From the NCBI GenBank assembly GCA_946183715.1, contig CAMHDB010000011.1, forward strand, positions 1 to 15,955: a stretch of 15,955 nucleotides of DNA. Reading direction: 5' to 3'. The stretch's first letter is position 1. Each line of letters opens with the position of its first letter. Made by a program: the position numbers and the translations under genes. The notes under the pieces are model-generated. The model was given only the letters and a program-made list of their open reading frames with translations. It was not told the origin of the DNA and searched no databases. Shown in pieces: positions 12,896 to 15,955 of this stretch. Source of the DNA: an uncultured Oscillibacter sp. GTDB taxonomy: Bacteria > Bacillota > Clostridia > Oscillospirales > Oscillospiraceae.

Positions 12896-13177
12896 CAACA
12901 CGCGGCCCAGTTCGTCAACACGGTACCGCCGCGCCGCGCCGTGCAACTCCGCGTGACAGTCGCGGCAGACCAGTTGCAGGTTGTCCCACGACAGCGAAAC
13001 GGACGGATTGCCGATGTTGTCGGGCGTCAGCTCCGTTTTGTGGTGGACGATTTCCCCCGGGACGTACAGCCCCTTCGCGAGACACCGTTCGCACAGCCCG
13101 GAAACCGATTTCGCGTAGGCGTCGCGGCAACGCTTCCACGCCTGACTTTTATAGAATCTCTTCGCAAACTCCTTCAC
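12890..13177 (-). CDS. HNH endonuclease, packaging-associated
   Basis: The protein is 95 residues and starts at a GTG that overlaps the previous stop (GTGA) behind GGAGG. Zinc-binding pairs are visible at Cys29/Cys32 (CERC) and Cys71/Cys74 (CRDCH), and the catalytic HNH core is His45-His46 (VHHK), Asn66 (WDNLQLVC) and His75/His79. The size and order match the HNH proteins next to terminase genes in HK97-like cos phages, where they help TerL nick DNA at the cos site. It would therefore act with TerS and TerL at genome-end formation. It is followed by a G-rich stretch that may be the cos site. Confidence 0.9.
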   Translation of the reverse strand: MKEFAKRFYKSQAWKRCRDAYAKSVSGLCERCLAKGLYVPGEIVHHKTELTPDNIGNPSVSLSWDNLQLVCRDCHAELHGAARRYRVDELGRVLL

Positions 13178-13638
13178 AAGTCGTCCTCCGGGAAGTCGTA
13201 TTCGTATTCGTCGCCGTCCCGCGGCGCGGTGTCCTCCACTATCCGGGCGCGCGAATCGCGCTCCAGCTTCGTCCCCTCGTGAATCAGCGCCACGACATCC
13301 TTTGTCCGCATTTTCCCCGGCTTCAGCGCCGTCAGGCCTTCCAGCCCCTTCGACTGCATCCTGACCGCCATGCCAATGTGACGCCGTGACATCTCCCGCA
13401 CGGCCTGTAACGCCTCTTCATGCGCGGCGCGTTCCAGTTCGCGGTCGTAGGCTCGGACGCGCTCCGCCCAGTTCCAACGACGCTTCCAGCGGTCAACCAA
13501 CGCGCGGCTCTTGCGTAACTGCCGCGCCACGGCGGAGACAGTACGCGCCGCGCCCATGTCGCGGTACGCCGCGAACGCCTCGTAGGCCTTCCCGCTCTCG
13601 CCCTCCTGACGCTCCCACGGGTTTTCACTCCACGACAT
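13174..13638 (-). CDS. Helix-turn-helix packaging-region protein (terminase-small-like)
   Basis: This 154-residue protein starts at an ATG behind AAGGTGGTGGA; the upstream in-frame extension would cover the late promoter and was rejected. Residues about 31-56 (ARTVSAVARQLRKSRALVD then WKRRWNWAERVRAYD) form a homeodomain-like helix-turn-helix with the WxxRxxAYD signature seen in many small phage proteins near terminase genes. The middle is helical and basic, and the C-terminus is very acidic (DGDEYEYDFPEDDL). It is first in the late gene set and its stop overlaps the HNH start. A separate P27-type small terminase follows, so this is probably an accessory DNA-recognition protein for packaging rather than the main TerS. 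Function inferred. Confidence 0.65.
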   Translation of the reverse strand: MSWSENPWERQEGESGKAYEAFAAYRDMGAARTVSAVARQLRKSRALVDRWKRRWNWAERVRAYDRELERAAHEEALQAVREMSRRHIGMAVRMQSKGLEGLTALKPGKMRTKDVVALIHEGTKLERDSRARIVEDTAPRDGDEYEYDFPEDDL

Positions 13639-13655
13639 TCCACCACCTTCCACAG

Positions 13656-13687
13656 AATAAAGAACCCCCGCCTTTCGGCGAAGGTTC
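13656..13687 (-). terminator. Hairpin with GAAA loop in the late leader (terminator or attenuator)
   Basis: The minus strand can form an 11-base stem (bases 13687-13677 with 13672-13662, including two G-T pairs) closed by a GAAA tetraloop and followed by TTTATT. It lies about 20 bases after the predicted late start site and about 25 bases before the first late gene. Either it ends transcripts from the sigma-like regulator gene or it makes the late transcript depend on antitermination, as at lambda pR'. The T run is imperfect, so some read-through is expected. Confidence 0.55.
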
Positions 13688-13710
13688 CACTTGTCTTTTC
13701 TTGTGATTGT

Positions 13711-13740
13711 ACTATAGCACACCGGAAAGCGTAACATCAA
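13711..13740 (-). promoter_or_regulatory. Predicted late promoter for the packaging and structural genes
   Basis: On the minus strand TATAGT (13711-13716) follows TTGATG (13735-13740) with an 18-base spacer. The -35 falls within the first of the three 10-bp repeats, suggesting control by a DNA-binding protein. The bases just before the -10 (cggtgtgctatagta) are identical to those of the plus-strand promoter of mini-CRISPR cassette 1. Everything downstream to the tape measure gene runs in the same direction, so this is the natural start of the late transcript. Confidence 0.6.
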
Positions 13741-13760
13741 GTAACATCGGGTAACATCGC
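13731..13760 (-). repeat. Three 10-bp direct repeats over the late promoter -35 region
   Basis: Three copies of gtaacatc with a two-base spacer (13731, 13741, 13751) are spaced exactly one DNA helical turn apart. On the minus strand they read GATGTTAC and end at the -35 position of the predicted late promoter. Two and a half copies are also coding (the last codons of the sigma-like regulator), so their regular spacing is more likely selected as DNA than as protein. They look like an activator or repressor binding array. Confidence 0.65.
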
Positions 13761-14159
13761 GTCACAACTTTTCAGGTAGCGGACGTAACGCATTTTCACG
13801 CTGTTGACGCTGTTGTGTCCTCCAATTGTCCGCGCAATCTGTTTCCACGTACAGCCGCGCATGAAACGTAACCGGAAAATCAGCCGGGTTTGGTTGTCGT
13901 CAATGCCCCGGATAAACGCGGCGGCGGACGCCTCCCGGCGTTCGATTTCCCCGCGCAGTTTGTCCGCCCGCGCCGACAAATCGTCAATCTCCGAGAGCAG
14001 ATTCCCCACGGTGTCGCGGGGCCTGTTCGCGCGCGGCGCGTCCGACACGTCCGGAACGCCGGGAACGTCGGCGGCGGCACGGAGTGACATAAGCAACTCT
14101 TCCGCCGTCCGGAGGTCTCTCCGGAGTATAAACAGTTCGTTGAGTTCCCCGCCTGTCAC
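13737..14159 (-). CDS. Phage sigma-70 region 4-like regulator (DUF1492-type)
   Basis: Starting at the GTG at 14159, behind a GGGGGG(CGG) ribosome site 7 bases away, the protein is 140 residues. Residues about 1-85 are a coiled-coil-like charged helix region with a short Pro/Ala/Asp linker. Residues about 88-132 contain FIRGIDDNQTRLIFRLRF, then GCTWKQIARTIGG, then SVKMRYVRYLK, the helix-turn-helix pattern of sigma region 4-like proteins found just upstream of terminase genes in Clostridia phages. It probably binds DNA and activates late transcription. Its own 3' end carries three 10-bp repeats that overlap the next promoter, so it may act right there. The longer frame upstream of 14159 lacks a ribosome site and would include its own promoter, so the shorter start was chosen. 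The role as late activator is inferred. Confidence 0.78.
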   Translation of the reverse strand: MTGGELNELFILRRDLRTAEELLMSLRAAADVPGVPDVSDAPRANRPRDTVGNLLSEIDDLSARADKLRGEIERREASAAAFIRGIDDNQTRLIFRLRFMRGCTWKQIARTIGGHNSVNSVKMRYVRYLKSCDAMLPDVT

Positions 14160-14208
14160 AGCGCCGCCCCCCTGTAAGTCGCGAAATTGAAACGGATGTT
14201 CCCTTGAA

Positions 14209-14237
14209 ATTATAGCGTAATCGCCGCGAAAAGGCAA
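14209..14237 (-). promoter_or_regulatory. Predicted sigma-A promoter of the sigma-like regulator gene
   Basis: On the minus strand a perfect TATAAT (14209-14214) lies 17 bases after TTGCCT (14232-14237), which matches four of six consensus -35 bases. It sits directly after the terminator and about 50 bases before the GTG start of the downstream gene, the expected place for an independent promoter. Confidence 0.6.
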
Positions 14238-14267
14238 TAAAAAGAGCGGCCCCGCCGCCGCTCTTTT
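14238..14267 (-). terminator. Rho-independent terminator after the methyltransferase gene
   Basis: An 11-base stem (aaaagagcggc at 14240-14250 with gccgctctttt at 14257-14267) encloses a 6-base loop. On the minus strand the stem is followed by a run of five T, so it ends the methyltransferase transcript. The same hairpin has a short T run on the plus strand and may work weakly in that direction too. It separates the accessory block from the sigma-like regulator; its minus-strand T run abuts the -35 of the next promoter. Confidence 0.85.
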
Positions 14268-14284
14268 CCGTCAGAATATCCCGT

Positions 14285-15535
14285 TTACTCCCGGATTTTC
14301 ACAGCCTGTCCGCCCGTCAGCTTTTCCAGACGCGCAAGCGCGGCCTCCGCGTAGTGCGGGTCGTACTCCATCAGGTACGCCGTCCGTCCGGAACGCTCAC
14401 AGGCCGCGCCCGTCGTCCCAGAACCCGCGAACAAGTCCAGAACCGCCGCCTCCGGGAGCGAACTGTTCCGAATCTGGTATTCAAACAGCGGCACGGGCTT
14501 CATGGTCGGGTGTATGTCGTTGTGTTGCGGCTTGTCGTATTCCAGTACCGTTGTTTGTGCGCGGTCATTGCACCACAAATGACTTGCGCCGCCCTTCCAG
14601 CCGTACAGACAAGGCTCATGCTTCCACTGGTAGTCCTGCCGCCCCAACACCAGCGAATTTTTGACCCAAATCAGGCACTCACGAACCGTCCAGCCCGTGT
14701 CCCGGACAGCCTGCCGGAACTCCCAGCCCTTGGAGTCCGCGTGCCAGATGTAGAACGCCGCACCCGGTTTCATTACAGCGTCGGCGGCGGTGAAGGCGTT
14801 TTTCAGGAAGGATACGAACGCTTCCCCGGCAAGGTCGTCATTCTCAATCGTCATGCCGCCGCTCTCGTAGCTGACGCCATACGGCGGGTCGGTGATAAGC
14901 AAGTCAGCCTGTACGCCGTCCGTCAGTTTCGCCACGTCGGCGGCCTTCGTGCTGTCGCCGCACATCAGAACGTGACGCCCGATTCGCCACACCTCCCCGC
15001 GCGCAATTCGCGGTTCCGCCGCCAGCGCGGCCTCAAGGTCGATATCCTCCTCCGCGTTCTCCAGCGCCGCCAGTGACGCCCCCTCCGTCCGCGCGAGTTC
15101 CGCCAGCATGGTGTCCAAGTCCTCAAAGCCGAACGCGGCCATGTCCGGAGGATTGTCCAGCGCCGCCAGACGCTGTAACTCCGCAATCAGGGCTTTTTCG
15201 TCCCACTGCGCAAGCTCCCCGGTCTTGTTGTCGGCGAGGCGGAACGCGTCGATTTCCTCCGCCGTCAGGTCGTCCGCCATGATACAGGGCACGGTTCGCA
15301 ACCCCAGACTTTTCGCGGCCTTCAGGCGCGTGTGCCCCGCGACAACCACGAAATCCGCGCCGATAACCATCGGCACCTTGAATCCGAAACGCCGGATACT
15401 CTCCGCGACTGCCGGGACAGCCTCATCATTCAGACGCGGGTTTCCGGCGTAGGGAATCAGCCTTTCCACCGGGATGTCGTAAATCTTCGTGCTCTCACTG
15501 AGATATTGTATCAAGTCAATTCCTGCTTTTTCCAT
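14285..15535 (-). CDS. ParB-like nuclease domain / DNA adenine N6-methyltransferase fusion
   Basis: The protein is 416 residues with two domains. Residues about 20-120 form a ParB/Srx-type fold (IPYAGNPRLNDE near 27, GHTR at 67-70, then LADNKT near 100), common in phage methylases. Residues about 185-416 are a beta-class adenine methyltransferase: the catalytic DPPY motif at 216-219 precedes the S-adenosylmethionine-binding motif DLFAGSGTT at 367-375. It should transfer a methyl group from S-adenosylmethionine to adenine N6 in a specific DNA site, in the cytoplasm. No partner restriction enzyme is seen, so an orphan role is likely: protecting phage DNA from host restriction or marking it for regulation. 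It starts inside the end of the zinc-ribbon gene and is followed by a strong hairpin terminator. Sequence specificity cannot be read from this region. Confidence 0.92.
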   Translation of the reverse strand: MEKAGIDLIQYLSESTKIYDIPVERLIPYAGNPRLNDEAVPAVAESIRRFGFKVPMVIGADFVVVAGHTRLKAAKSLGLRTVPCIMADDLTAEEIDAFRLADNKTGELAQWDEKALIAELQRLAALDNPPDMAAFGFEDLDTMLAELARTEGASLAALENAEEDIDLEAALAAEPRIARGEVWRIGRHVLMCGDSTKAADVAKLTDGVQADLLITDPPYGVSYESGGMTIENDDLAGEAFVSFLKNAFTAADAVMKPGAAFYIWHADSKGWEFRQAVRDTGWTVRECLIWVKNSLVLGRQDYQWKHEPCLYGWKGGASHLWCNDRAQTTVLEYDKPQHNDIHPTMKPVPLFEYQIRNSSLPEAAVLDLFAGSGTTGAACERSGRTAYLMEYDPHYAEAALARLEKLTGGQAVKIRE

Positions 15536-15879
15536 ATCAGCTCTATCTCCTTCTCGTACTCCTCCTGTAACTCGCGGTCGTCCTTTCCGAACCCGGGACA
15601 GTAGCGCCCGTTGTCCCAGTCGAGATAAGTCCCGGCGACATAGGAAACAGGCCCGTCAAGCCGCGCCGCGCAGTTCGGGCAGTAGTTCGCTTTCATAATG
15701 TAGCGCTCTCCGCATACGGAGCAGGTAAAAGCTCCGTCGTTGTTTTCCAGAATGTGACCGTGTCTGACCGGAATCACGTCGGCGGCGGGCGACGCGTCAA
15801 TCAGCCCGATGAAATCCCCGGTGTTTTCCCAGCAGAGTTCCGCCGCCGCTTTCAGTTTGTCCGCGTCAATGTATTTCAT
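15511..15879 (-). CDS. Small zinc-ribbon phage protein
   Basis: This 122-residue protein starts at an ATG behind a GGGGAG ribosome site. The first 40 residues (MKYIDADKL, then a stretch with IDASPAADVIPV) resemble the short accessory phage proteins of Bacillota that precede a zinc ribbon. The ribbon is visible as two CxxC pairs, Cys53/Cys56 (CSVC) and Cys67/Cys70 (CPNC), a spacing expected for a rubredoxin-like zinc knuckle. The C-terminus (residues about 100-122) is a charged helix rich in Glu and Lys. The gene overlaps the methyltransferase start by 25 bases, so the two are probably translationally coupled. The true role is unknown; nucleic-acid or protein binding is the usual guess for such ribbons. 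Confidence 0.75.
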   Translation of the reverse strand: MKYIDADKLKAAAELCWENTGDFIGLIDASPAADVIPVRHGHILENNDGAFTCSVCGERYIMKANYCPNCAARLDGPVSYVAGTYLDWDNGRYCPGFGKDDRELQEEYEKEIELIWKKQELT

Positions 15880-15905
15880 GGAATCTACTCCCCTTTCCCG
15901 TATGA

Positions 15906-15955
15906 TCATTCGGAATCCGAGAGCCGCCACTCCACAAGGGATTGAGTGGCCCCGG
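15906..15955 (-). CDS. C-terminal end of an unidentified upstream gene (partial)
   Basis: A reading frame enters from the high-coordinate edge of the window and stops at a TGA at 15906-15908. Its last 15 residues read GATQSLVEWRLSDSE. It ends 26 bases before the start of the zinc-ribbon gene, which fits the tight spacing of the rest of this strand. The tail looks like ordinary protein rather than a shadow frame, but it is too short to assign to a family. The adjacent frame is also open here, so the choice of frame is not secure. Confidence 0.35.
   Translation of the reverse strand, partial: GATQSLVEWRLSDSE

Overview
The window is the structural and packaging half of a siphovirus-type phage or prophage with HK97-like head genes. 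All protein genes lie on the minus strand. The host is most likely a moderately GC-rich Bacillota, probably a Clostridia- or Negativicutes-like gut anaerobe. This rests on strong GGAGG ribosome sites, sigma-A type TTTACA/TATAAT promoters, and a gene order typical of Clostridia phages (zinc-ribbon protein, ParB-methylase, sigma-like regulator, HNH, TerS, TerL, portal, protease, capsid, connectors, tail). The host call is an inference from gene style, not from a marker gene.

Reading in the direction of transcription, from high to low coordinates. 15955-14285: the end of an unknown gene, a small zinc-ribbon protein, and a ParB-like/DNA adenine methyltransferase fusion closed by a strong hairpin terminator. 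14237-13737: a small sigma-like regulator with its own promoter. 13760-13640: a probable late promoter, with three 10-bp direct repeats over its -35 region and a hairpin in its leader. 13638-10732: an HTH packaging protein, HNH nuclease, a G-rich cos-like stretch, and the small and large terminase. 10559-7271: portal, prohead protease, major capsid. 7255-5665: five small connector and completion genes. 5668-3834: two tandem major tail proteins, then the tail chaperone pair made by -1 frameshift. 3812 to beyond base 1: the tape measure protein.

The striking element is a pair of autonomous mini-CRISPR cassettes on the opposite (+) strand. One sits in the gap between portal and protease, the other in the gap between large terminase and portal. 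Each has its own near-consensus promoter, a short leader, type I-E-like 29-nt repeats with 32-nt spacers (two spacers and one spacer), a last repeat cut exactly at the expected Cas6e cleavage point, and a rho-independent terminator. A 10-nt inverted repeat joins the two ends of each predicted transcript. No cas genes are visible, so host Cascade/Cas3 would have to be used. All three spacers match genes in this same window with one or two mismatches: spacer 1 the capsid gene, spacer 2 the portal gene, spacer 3 the large terminase gene. The likeliest reading is a phage-encoded guide set that uses the host type I-E system against sibling phages carrying slightly different head and packaging genes. 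An RNA anti-CRISPR or a self-regulatory role are the alternatives. Late transcription would run antisense through both cassettes.

Other points are a lost start codon in one of the two tandem major tail genes, an ideal A-AAA-AAA slippery site in the tail chaperone gene, and a possible attenuated late promoter.
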